A stretch of DNA of 64,000 nt, from positions 9,310,001 to 9,374,000 of the forward strand of contig NC_087095.1 of the NCBI RefSeq assembly GCF_963855985.1, written 5' to 3'. Positions 36,226 through 46,754 of the stretch are shown here, piece by piece; the stretch's first letter is position 1, and each line of letters starts with the position of its first letter. The DNA is from Ostrinia nubilalis. Its lineage: Eukaryota; Arthropoda; Insecta; Lepidoptera; Crambidae. A program made the translations under genes and the position numbers. A model generated the notes under the pieces. The model was not told the DNA's origin. It saw only the letters and a program-made list of their open reading frames with translations, and ran no database searches.

Positions 36226-37329
36226 CAGTGTGAGTCACGTTAAAGTGTACATATGAAAATAGATGAAACTAGACCTATTTTTATCGACAAAAAATAGGTC
36301 AAAAAATTTTTGAGTTTTTTTTTTAATTTTTTATAGAATTTTTTTTCTTCCAATTACTTATTGTAAAGAAAACGTAATAACTTTTAAACTAAGCGGTATA
36401 TCCTGATAAAATAAAAACAGTAATAATGCTAAATAACAGGCAATACTAAAACAATACATAAAATACACAAAAACTGCCAACAAATAATAAAAAATGATAC
36501 TTTTTGAAAAAAATCTGCTTAAAAATTCGTATTTTTTTGGTTATTTGATAAATTTCTCCAAAAAATGCCCCTATAACAGATGGTTTTTATTACTTTTTGT
36601 TATTCTCTATTGTATTACTTTTGTAAAACTAAAAATCGCATGTCTCTATCCCTATCACAACATTTGCTATGATCGTTTGAACAAAGGCCTGCCACCACAT
36701 TTTTCTCCGCTACAGATAGAGACAATTTTTATTTTAACTAAAATGCTTATTTTACTTCGAAATCTTTTGTTTTTATTTGAAATCTAACTTGTCTTTATCA
36801 AAATTACAAATCTAGAGTCACTTTCAGTTTCGTTGTTAACGAAGCGTTGAATGGCGCGCCCGGAGAGGCTTAGTTCAAACGATCATTGCAAACGTTGTGA
36901 TAGGGATAGAGACATGCGATTTTTCGTTTTACAAAAGTAATGTGATAGAGACTAACAAAAAGTAATAAAAACCACCTGTTATAGGGGCATTTTTTTGAGA
37001 AATTTATCAAATAACCAAAAAAATACGAATTTTTAAGCAGATTTTTTTCAAAAAGTATCATTTTTTATTATTTGTTGGCATTTTCTGGGTATTTCATGTA
37101 TTTTTTTAGTATCGTCTGTTACTTAGCATTATTACTGTTTTTCTTTTATCAGGATATACCGCTTAGTTTAAAAATTATTACGTTTTCTTTACAATAAGTA
37201 ATAGGAAGAAAAAAAAATCTATAAAAATTAAAAAAAAAATCTCAAAAATTTTTTGACCTCTTTTTTGTCGATAAAAATAGGTCTAGTTTCATATATTTTC
37301 ATATGTACACTTTAACGTGACTCACACTG
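36226..37329. mobile_element. 1.1-kb foldback element, CAGTGTGAGTC family, TA TSD
   Basis: Ends are CAGTGTGAGTCACGTTAAAG and its exact inverse, flanked by TA (TATA on both sides). The arms, about 465 bp each (36226-36690 and 36865-37329), are nearly identical in inverse, with a loop of about 175 bp. The TA duplication suggests the Tc1/mariner group. A similar open frame is present on both arms (36494 on plus, 37061 on minus); it is a consequence of the symmetry. Related copies are at 30931-31014 and 45794-47936. Confidence 0.85.
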
Positions 37330-37786
37330 TATACAAAGAATGTTTCCAAATTGAAAATAAATTAGAGCAGCCAGAGGGCTAAATAACTTGACAAAGAATT
37401 TTTATTAAAATCCCGTCACGAAAAACTCTTAGGTGAAAATTGCCTGGATCGCGAAAAGCCGTAATAAAACTCATTTAGAAGTAATTATAAGCTGTCGGCG
37501 TAGTGGGACGATTAGACACGGTCATTTGATGGCACAGACAACCTTCTGCAATAGAGCAACCAAATATAAGAATCTCGTCTGTAGCATCCACCAAAATAAG
37601 TTACTACTGATAACACATTTATTCCCAAATGATTTTTCAGTCAGCACTTTCTTGCATTTCCTTCTTTCAGCACAATTGAATTTCCTTCAAGGTAGTAGGA
37701 AGGTGACGAGATCTTCTTCTTTTTAACATCTTAATCTTAATCACAAATAAAAATTCAGCTTGAACTAACTTTCATTAATTCTGGTG
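37330..37786. other. non-coding, no gene recognised
   Basis: AT-rich. The open frame at 37433-37726 is not recognised. The sequence just before 37787 may be degraded LINE body. Confidence 0.35.
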
Positions 37787-37885
37787 AAGGTCGCGGGAGG
37801 TGCCTGGATGCGAGCGGCGCAGAACCGGTCTTTGTGTAAATCCTTTTGGGAGGCCTTGGTCCAGCAGTGGACGTCTAAGGATTGA
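37787..37885 (+). pseudogene. C-terminus of an RTE-type LINE reverse transcriptase
   Basis: The frame reads KVAGGAWMRAAQNR, then FWEALVQQWTS, then stop. This is the characteristic end of lepidopteran RTE-like LINE proteins (usual form KVAGxxWMRxAQDR...GExxxQQW). Only 32 codons remain, so it is a 5'-truncated dead copy. The GGAGGCCTTGGTCCAGCAGT DNA word is the familiar signature of this repeat. Confidence 0.8.
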
Positions 37886-39031
37886 ATTTGTCTGCACTTG
37901 ATAGCTATTAAGATATTCGGTGGTTTCTACAAACTTTGCTCTAAATTATGGCAAATATTGGTCGTAGCTAGTACAGAGTCTATCCTTAGGTATGATCAGT
38001 GAAGATTCAATTAGCGAAGGGATATCTAAGAACATCCCGTAATGATCGTTAACTTTCTGACCAAATAGTACAAACGATGCTTGCTTAAGCTAAGCAGCAA
38101 ATCGAACGCACAGCGTTGAATAGAGCTCTGTGATTGATTCGTAGGTATGTGACCCTGTGCGTCCACGCGCAATGTGAGACCTCATAGTAATATTTGTAAA
38201 TACGGGCGTTAGATGTATGTAGGGAGCCATATTCGAAACAGTTATTTTTATTGCGTTCATAACATTTAAGCAAGAAATGTGGCCTGAAGGTTAACGGAAA
38301 AGATTCTTATCGGGAAAAATACCGCGTCGTAATTCTTACCGGTTCGGCGTAGTTTTGGCATGCTTCTTATTTTTACTAACCTCTTTATCTATTTACTGAT
38401 GGAGCGAAGAATCGCTCAAAGGTTATCAGCATAGAGGTTGTAATAATAATACATAATATTAACCCCTAACCAGTACATAGAATTTATTAATATTGTTTTT
38501 AAATGAGTAAGTAATTTATTTCACCGTATTCACAAATGATGTCATTGATGACAAAAGTTAATAAGTCGCTCCCAGATAAATGGCTAACAAGTTCACGAAT
38601 TGAATGTTAATTAAATTTTATTATGCCCACAGTCCACTAACCATAAAATAGAACTTTCGAAACAATGCAGAGACCATCGCGTATGATAGAGCACGTCTAC
38701 CATGAGCGCGAAATTACAGAAGCGATAAATTTAATAACAGAAGCGCGAGTGGTTGGCGCACCTAACGAGCCGGCCCCTCCGACTCAAGAGTCGGTACACT
38801 CGCGAGCGATAACTTTACGCGCCATTTTACCTGAATCACGAATCTGCAAATAAATTCAGGTTCAAACTCCAAAATGTTAGCGTAAACTGGCACCACTGCG
38901 ACAGTACTTCAAGCTTGAATGCCCAAAGGTGCGCATACAGTCGCGAACTTTTTTGTAAGTGATTTTTTTTTCAGCTATAATTTGATCAAAAAAAAATTGT
39001 AATTCAATTAAAATTATGTAGGTACGTTTAG
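37886..39031. other. non-coding, no gene recognised
   Basis: A plus-strand open frame at 38665-38853 has balanced codon use but no domain or splice support; it is noted without a call. Confidence 0.35.
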
Positions 39032-39092
39032 AGAGAATTGGCCTCGTTAATTGAAATAGTCAGCCTATTTCAATTAACGAGGCCAATTCTCT
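39032..39092. repeat. 61-bp perfect palindrome
   Basis: Two exact 28-base inverse arms (AGAGAATTGGCCTCGTTAAT is the outer part) are separated by TCAGC. Shape is like the palindrome at 47938-48000; sequence is unrelated. Confidence 0.85.
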
Positions 39093-39390
39093 TCTCATAA
39101 TATGTAGTTTAAGCACAAAATGCGGTATTTCATTAGGCATAAACTTTAGTAGATGTATTCAGGATCAGAAACTAATTTTAGGACGAGTTTCTATTTAGTC
39201 ACACGATACTAATATTGCGAAAGATACAAGCAGAAGTTTGACCCAATCATATGAACACGATTACAGTTGGAGTAACATTCCGCTAGTTTGAAAACAGTTT
39301 CTGTTAACTTCTGGGTTACTACATCAGTCGCACGCGGAGTTGGTGCAAAAATGCGAAACATCCGGAGTTCCTATCTGTCAACAAACAAAA

Positions 39391-39583
39391 GAAGGTGTCA
39401 GTAGCCTCGCTCCTAACGAAACAATTCAAAAAAGTTATATCAAAAATTATCATAATAGTTACCCAAGTGTTGGCAAGCTGATATTAGAAGGTGTCAGTAG
39501 CCTCACTCCAAACGAAACAATATGAAAAAGAATCAAAAGTTATCATAGGTAAATAGTTACCAAAGTGTTGGCAAGCTGATATT
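39391..39583. repeat. two-copy tandem repeat, 96/97 bp
   Basis: GAAGGTGTCAGTAGCCTC starts both units (39391 and 39487) and TTGGCAAGCTGATATT ends both. Copies differ by scattered substitutions and small indels. Confidence 0.85.
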
Positions 39584-40149
39584 CACATGCTGGAAAGAAT
39601 TCCGTTCATTGTTTTCATAGCATTCATCCAATTTTCCACATCTGGGAACCTTCCATAGTTCTTTCCTCTAACAGTGTAAACTTGATAGAAGCATAAATTT
39701 TTTCAACAATACCTACACTGAGGATTACTAACTTCTCACGAATTCGTGGAATTTGAGACTCTACGTAAGTAAGATTTGTGTGTGTGCCGTAGCTGCGTAG
39801 GTAACTATCTACGCATTCAGTTCTGAACCTATTGAATCCTCTTCTAGTGCAAGCATCACTTGACAGGACAGTGCATACCACGCGCCCTGAACGAACGCTT
39901 CTGTCTGTAACGAGCATTCCAATTATTTTTGTTTGAATAACTAGCTGAAAGTTTTATTTACTTGAATGAATAAAAATTCCTTTTCAGAAGCTAAATTCTG
40001 TCAGGTGCAGATTTTTCGCGAAGTTACTGAAAAATGGTATTCTATACCGTTAGTCATTCGAAGAATTCAATTTGGTGAAAATCTTTTACCTATGTTTTCA
40101 ACGGTTCTATATTGGCTCACATAAAATTCTAAATCCTATTCTTTGTCTT
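39584..40149. other. non-coding, no gene recognised
   Basis: A minus-strand frame at 39624-39917 has no known domain and no splice support. Confidence 0.35.
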
Positions 40150-40491
40150 ACTACCGATTTGTGTTCATAATAATCTCTCTTCATAATTTTATTTTTCATA
40201 CTGTTTTTATTCATACATTTTTATTACTACCATCGGAGCTCATAACAGTTAGTAATCATAATTTTTTTATCAATACTGTTACTACCAAGAACCATTTAAA
40301 ATACATAATTTTTATTTTCAGATCTTTTTTCTTCATAACATTCATTGATCATATTGTTTTAATTAATAATGTTGTTACTAAGAACATACTTCAACTCATA
40401 ATGTTGTTGTTCAGAATAATTTACTTTATAACAGACGTCATACTCGTATCTTTAAAAAAATCATATATAATTTAATAGAGTAGGTAGATAA

Positions 40492-40563
40492 TCATGCAGA
40501 GCATGCAGCATGAAAGCAAGCATGCAGCATGCAGCATGAAAAGCAAGCATGCAGCATGCATTG
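40492..40563. repeat. GCATGCAGCATG-type short tandem repeat
   Basis: Repeats of GCATGCAGCATGAAA(A)GCAA in slightly variable units within the GC-rich centre of the preceding element. Confidence 0.7.
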
Positions 40564-40613
40564 GTATCTCCTCGTCTCCGGCGCTGCGGGATGTGCAGCC
40601 CTTCCGCCCTTGC

Positions 40614-40682
40614 GTAACGAGGCTCAGGCGCCCACGCTTGCTTCCGCAGCTTCGGCTCACCCGGGCGCCTGAGCCTCGTTAC
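40614..40682. repeat. strong GC-rich hairpin, 20-bp perfect stem
   Basis: GTAACGAGGCTCAGGCGCCC at 40614-40633 and its exact inverse at 40663-40682 surround a 29-base loop. Flanking sequence is GC-rich in an otherwise AT-rich region. Confidence 0.9.
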
Positions 40683-41120
40683 AGCGGGCGAGGGCTGCCC
40701 TCCCTCCGCGCCTCCGGCTTTTAAATTACACTCTAGGGGTAGGGCAGACAAGACTACGTGGAGTCGGTTTTGCAGCGATTCGTTTCTGTCACGTTAGTTT
40801 TGTGGCACAAAATATTGTCTGTTTTGGACCATTTCAAATTAATTTAATGTTGAAATACGATTTTATACGAATATAGACATCATGATTTTCAAAAATATGG
40901 ATAAATACACTTATGAGTAATAAATTTATGAAAACAAATATTAGGATACATCACGTTTATGAATATTATAGTTATTTATTCGAATGATTATGAGTTTCGA
41001 TCATTAGTATAGAAAAATATATGAAAACAAATATTAGTAAAAACTAAGTGTATGATTAGTGATATTATGAATATCATCGATTATGTTTTTAAATATGTAG
41101 GTTTTAAATTTTTTATGAAG

Positions 41121-42067
41121 AATGATCATTATGGTATCAAATTGTATGAGAAATATTTTCGGACCTCCAATGATAGGAATTGAAAAGTTATGTAAGAAAA
41201 TGCGCTACCGTTTTCAACATATCTTTTACCTATGCTTTTACCTAGAGAGCGTTAGACTGAGAGAAAAAGTTGTGGAGAAAGCTTATTCAAATTCATTGCC
41301 CAAATGGTTAAAAGCCTCTCGTTCCATCTTCTGTTCAATGCAGGTAATCGATATCAAGCAACCAGCGTAAAATGTAAGTAAATGGTTTCCACTCGAAGGA
41401 AACTTGGGAACTTAGATCAAATCGAAGTTTAAAAAGCTTCGGTTCTGGTAACAAGATTGAAAACTGTTAAATCCACGTCAGAGATAACTCAGAGCAGCTT
41501 TGTAAAAATTTGAACAAAAGCTGCAGACATAGAGTTTCTTGGGTCTAAATCGAGTTCCAATAAAATCGGATAGCACTTTTCGACTCGAGCGTAGTGCTCG
41601 TGAAAAGAGAACCTCTTTTATTCTCTCATTCCGGTCGAATCGATTATCAATTTAAAAGGCTCGATGAGTGCCCATCCCTGTTGCACCGACCGAGCGCGTT
41701 GCCTAATCAGGCCTTTCTACGATTTAAATTCAATTAGTAAGTACCTACCTTAAATGGAGTTAGCAGTCGCGTAGGTTGCAGTATCTTTTTTAGGTGAACT
41801 TGCTTGATTCAAATTTCACTCCAGGCCTTGAGTGAAACCACCAACCAATTCGAACCCACCCTTGAAGGGTTCGAATGCGATCATTGGTAGCGAACTAAAT
41901 AATTTAATTTACACGTGTTTTCATGCGATGGCCAAGTCAATATATTTATGTAAAACGTTAAAGATTTCCTGGCCTGGACTTGGTATTACATGGATATCAC
42001 AACTTTTTACCGTAGAACAACTGAGTTGCGAGACTTGGTTTTTTTGACAAGTATTGTTTTTGATGGG
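41121..42067. other. non-coding, no gene recognised
   Basis: A small hairpin TTCGAACCC/GGGTTCGAA lies near 41850-41876. It resembles a tRNA B box by chance, with no A box or acceptor stem. Nothing else found. Confidence 0.35.
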
Positions 42068-42625
42068 ATCTCATTTCTTTTTGTATTTTGTAGAAAACTG
42101 GACCGAAATTGAAAAATTTTACTCGACTTGGCGGTTGCACTACCGTGCCCCCAAATCTCATTTTTTTTTGTATTTTGTAGACAGCAGTTATGTATCTAGA
42201 AAACTGGACCGAAATTGAAAAATTTTACTCGACTTGGCGGTTACACTACCGTGCCCCCAAATATTTTAGTTTTTCCTTGATTCATACACCAAACACTACT
42301 TATATTTCAAATTTGAAGCTTCTAGGTCTGCTAGAAGTGCCTTAGAATTTTGATGATCGGTGAGTCAGTCAGTGAGTGACAAAATTAAGTAACTTTGACC
42401 CGTTATAATTCTTAAACTACTGGTTCAAATTGAATGAAATTTTAAATATACCGTGTCTTTACAATGCCTGCATAGCTAATGAAAATTCAGCCTTCTAGTT
42501 TTATCCACAACGAAGTTACAGGCGGTCGAAAATGGCCTGAATTGCTTCGAGAAAAGGATGGTACGGCCCGGCCGTGCCGCTTTTTTACTCGACTTGGTGG
42601 GGGCACTGCCGTGCCCCCAGATGAA
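42068..42625. repeat. interspersed repeat with ACTCGACTTGGCGG blocks
   Basis: The block from TGTATTTTGTAG to CACTACCGTGCCCCCAAA occurs twice in tandem (about 42078-42152 and 42163-42262). A third, diverged block ends at 42621 (TGGGGGCACTGCCGTGCCC). The middle contains GTGAGTCAGTCAGTGAGTGA, shared with the repeat at 12838. The GGGGGCAC...GTGCCCCC end can form a hairpin. Non-coding. Confidence 0.65.
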
Positions 42626-43559
42626 CAAAAATGAATAAAAATTAAATATAAAGTAGGTAGTTAAGCCTGTTATTATAGTTTTAATTGATGTAATAAAAGG
42701 CCATAAACTTAGACGCTATTAAAGCTAAAGCATAATACCACAAAAATAATAGGTACTTTATTAAAGTTTAATATCAAGCCGCAGCGTCTTTACGATGCAG
42801 CGGAAACTATTTTCCTCACATAAAATTGAGCTGGTTTACACGGTGAATTAATATGTCGTAAGAAAAATTTTTAACAATGTTAATTTTAAATTCACCGTTC
42901 ATACCTAGCAATATCTTTAAAAGTCTTTGGTCCATTGTTTACTTTCGTAGTAATTAAACGATGACGATGAAGTTTTAGCAGTGATTTACAATTTTATCAA
43001 AAAAAACTCTAGCTAGTGTGTGATAATTTCTGAATTTAATTATTTTAGAGATCTATGTCTTTAACTGTAAATATGATCAAAATCAATCACGTTTAAGGTA
43101 AACTAGGCAGCTACACTTTTTCTATTTTGTCTTTCAAATGTCTCAAAGATTTTTTCTTTATAATAACGTTAATTCAACAATACCAAATTGACAAAAATAA
43201 ATCACGTCTCTAGACAATGCTGGGTCTTACAACCAACATTAGAATTCACATTTGGGTCTCACATTTCCTTCGTATAAATCCGTCGAAACGTTTGTGAAAT
43301 CGTCTCCAATGAAAGCCAGAACTGTTTGTAAAAAGCGACATCGTGGATGGAATACTTGATACAGCTTAGCGAAAGTACTGAGGGAAGAGTCAACTTTGAA
43401 CTGTGTTACTACAAACAGCTTTTCGCTTCGAATAATAAACGTAGAAAAAGCCAAACCTATTTATCAGTCTATTAATTTTTTCAAGAATGCATTTTTGTAG
43501 GTACCTAGCACACTAGGGTGGTCCTTATTCCTACGAAAAAATTTTTTTTTCTTATATTT
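42626..43559. other. non-coding, no gene recognised
   Basis: AT-rich; no supported features. Confidence 0.4.
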
Positions 43560-45780
43560 TGCGGGGCACCACGTAATTTGAATATATACCATATGAAAGT
43601 CTTTCATTATTATTTTTTTAATTTTTAAAAGACATTTAGGGGTCGCTACCAAGGTTTGAATTTTAAGTAAAAACAAAATCTGTATTTGTTAGATTCATTT
43701 ATTTTTAAAGCCAAAGCCAAATAAAAATATTACAAAATTATTGTTGTTGCTATGAACTAAGATATTATGTACAATGTACATATTTGAATCAATTATTTTT
43801 AAGATATAAGAGTTTACTTGTTAGTATCTCGACGCGTCGGTACCTACCATGGTCGGTACAGAAGAGGGGTTGAGGGGAGAAGGGGACAAGAAGCGATTGT
43901 CTATTCTATCTATGCGATGTTCATTTGCACGTAAAATGTGATATAAACACTTAAATAAAACATTTATGAAACCATGATTTAAGATCTTCAAAGCTTTTGT
44001 AAATATTTTGACAGCTGGTAGCGACCTCTAAATCTTAACCAAAAAAAAAACAAAAAAGCTAATTTCATATTTAGAGGTATAAGGTAAGTGCCCCCTACTT
44101 CGGTATATTAAGGCTCTTACGACTTTAACATTTTATTTAAAAATAACCAAGCATGATATCAGTATGAAAGCTTTTGTATGCTAAACTTTGGTCTTTTGAC
44201 AGTAAGTTAATACATAATTTATAGCTATATAGTTTGAACTTTTTTTTATATTAATTGTTCTGCGGACCTCTAGTTTGGATCCTGTTTCGTGACAGAATTT
44301 TGCTCTGTTTCTAAGTTCGTGAACTCATGTCCCCTATTTCGGGATAAGGTTTTATGCATCCAGTTAGGATATTTTAATAATGATTAAGGGTTTAATAAAT
44401 TTAAACACGATAATAAAAATTTAGAATAAAATAATTATGTGAAATTGTCGATATTACTTACCTGAAATATTCATAAGAAATAATGTGAGTCTAGTATAAT
44501 ACAATTTTGATTTGTTATTTCTAACAATATGTGAAAATATTTATATACCCATTAGAAATGTAGGGGGGGGGGGGGGGGGCTAACCCCCTCCCCCCCCCCC
44601 TTCGTACCCATAAAATGTTGATTTGTTATTTCTAGCGATATGTGAAAATATTTATATAACTATTAGAAATGTGGGGGGGACTTACCCCCTTCCTGCCTTC
44701 GTACCCATAAAATTTTGATTTGTAACCCCCCCCCCCCCCCTCTCCCCATAATCCCACCCCTGGAGCTGTTTCAAGTGAGGGTAGCCCCCCCCCCCTGAAA
44801 ATAATCCCAGATACGCCAATGACTCATAATAAAAAGTAAGTAATTAATTTCTTAGGTAGGTAAGTATTAAAAACTAAAAATATGTCGATTTATTTGATGG
44901 TATGTGTCATAAAAGTACCTAACACCATACATTCATATATCACGAACTTGGAAAAAAGTAACAATAATACGGTATCTTGTTTCGTGATACTGATTATTCC
45001 ACATTCCCCAAGTAAAATTCATGGATTATTATCAAAATGTGTCAATTAACTATTATCTATCTCATATACAATACAAATAAACAAAGATAAATAAAACAAA
45101 TCTAAATAAAACCAAAATTATGCTGGTACTACTTATGCTAATTTATCTTAAAATTGGTCATATATGTGAACTTTAAACTCGTGCCATATAAATTCTAGTG
45201 AACGAAACATATACCGAATTTAGGTCATGAGGAACTTAAATAAATGCATTATTTGTTTCATAACTTACATTTAAATTATCATAAATAATTATTTAAAAAC
45301 CAAGCATCAAAATGTTATCCATAATATCCTTGAATCGGTAGTGTCACGAAATAGGGGACACCCGAAAAATAATATGTACGCTATTTCGTGAGTCAATTAA
45401 TCGCAATTTTAAAGGAATTCTACGTTTTCATATAACTTTTTTCTAAGCCAAATCAATTGTAAAGGAACACATGAAACCACTATTACAAGTTTTATTTAAA
45501 TGGACGTTCCTTCGCCTTTTTATAAGCTTAAGAAGTTGGAGCGCTAACCTTACGGTGAGAGCAACCTTTGCACGCCGCACGGCTGTTTTTGGCTCTCTGA
45601 GAGTTTGAAGCTTCGTATTGCTCTCATTTTTGGCGCCACAATGTTGGTACTAGGTTTTTTAGATAGCTTAAATAATAGAGTTTTTGTAGTAATGAAGAAT
45701 TTTTATAAATAATATTCCATTTGCTTATTATTTGAGCTAGAAAAAAAACTTACGAACTTACGTACTATCACGAACTAGTA
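43560..45780. other. probable decayed repeat region with TTTCGTGA words
   Basis: Inverse partners GGGGTCGCTACCAAGG (43639) and GGTAGCGACCTCTAAAT (44018) suggest the ends of a foldback repeat. TTTCGTGA occurs at 44285, 44980 and 45384, and inverted at 45344, several times next to CCCCTATTTCG or its inverse. No coding sequence is visible, and boundaries are not resolved. Confidence 0.35.
44505..44725. repeat. about 2.2-copy tandem repeat (111/97 bp) with long poly-G and poly-C runs
   Basis: TTGATTTGTTATTTCTA starts units at 44507 and 44618; a third start at 44715 breaks into poly-C. Unit 1 holds 17 G (44563-44579) followed a few bases later by two C runs, so the strand can fold on itself. Run lengths here are likely unreliable in assembly. 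Confidence 0.75.
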
Positions 45781-45941
45781 GCCGTTTACCTTACAGTGTG
45801 AGTCACGTTAAAGTGTAGGGTGGGTAGTCGAACAGTGAACCAACCAGATACGCTGAACCACCGCCATATTTCAAAAAGTATGACGTTGCCAGTTCCACCG
45901 AACGAGTCACTACGTGTCTCGTGGATGCCCTTCCCCTCTCC

Positions 45942-46754
45942 AGTGGTGCCAGATTAGGCGAATTATCGCCATTTAGGCTACCTTTGGGGGTCAAATGGCG
46001 ACCAAAAAATGCAAACGGCTACCGGTAGCCATTTAGGCTACCTAGAAAAAAAAATCGGGCTATTAAGATTACCTTGGAAAAAGAAATACGTAATATGCAC
46101 AATGCACATCCACCTAACACATAATCGGAGACATCCAACGTTCTTTCCATTCGCTCACTATTTGTAAGAGTGAGATACATTGCCTACGCGCCCCAGGCAT
46201 TTTACACATTGACTAGGGATTGTATAGAATTCCTAAATTATACAAATTTTCCGTAACACAATACATTACGCACACACTTACACGCATTATAAATACACGA
46301 TTTAAGAAAACAACATGGCCGCAATATAGGCAATTAGCTGACAGGTTTGTGTGCGTGTGTGTGTGTGTATGTGTGTGTGTGTATGTGTAGTTGTCAGCTG
46401 ATTGCCTATATTGCGACAAGTTACTTAGATAAAATAAAATAAAATTTTGTATGTACTCGGCACAAGTCAGGTAGTTAGTGACGTCACATGAAAATGTTGC
46501 CAGAATGAGTACTGACCAAACATTATCTATCTCTTTTTTCATACGTCACCATGGGTAAATTAGAAAGAGATAGACAGCTGTTTGTCATTAATGTGTCGAT
46601 TTGATATGTATTTTTATAAGCAATTTTTGTATACTTAATAGCTCAAAATGTTAGGCGAATTAGGCTACTTTATGAAAAAAAAAATATTAGGCGATTTAGG
46701 CTACTCGGTAGGAAAAATTAGGCGAATTGAGTTAGCTGATATCTGGCAACCCTG
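45942..46754. mobile_element. hAT-like element nested inside the TA element
   Basis: Ends are (C)AGTGGTGCCAGATTAGGCG and ATATCTGGCAACCCTG, flanked by the exact 8-bp repeat CCCTCTCC (45934-45941 and 46755-46762; one base of the left copy may belong to the element). Subterminal words TTAGGC(G/T)A and ATTTAGGCTACC repeat near both ends. No transposase encoded. Confidence 0.75.
46321..46414. repeat. GT microsatellite in the loop of a 23-bp inverted repeat
   Basis: GCAATATAGGCAATTAGCTG plus ACA (46321-46343) pairs with 46392-46414 with one mismatch. An impure (GT)n tract fills the loop. Confidence 0.85.

Larger units (their letters stand above)
40150..41120. repeat. CATAAT-motif element with inverted halves and GC-rich centre
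   Basis: From 40150 to 40480 TTCATAAT, TCATAACA and related words recur every 15-30 bases on the plus strand. From 40850 to 41120 the inverse (TTATGA, ATTATGAA) recurs. The two halves therefore face each other around a GC-rich centre at 40490-40800. This suggests a transposon with arrays of subterminal binding motifs, but no clean TIR or TSD was found. Similar CATAA-rich sequence is at 30480-30600. Confidence 0.4.

Noticed and set aside
36494..37061. Near-identical hydrophobic open frames on opposite strands
   Set aside because: Consequence of the foldback arms; AT-driven composition and no domain.
41850..41880. TTCGAACCC/GGGTTCGAA hairpin as tRNA T-arm
   Set aside because: No other tRNA arms around it.
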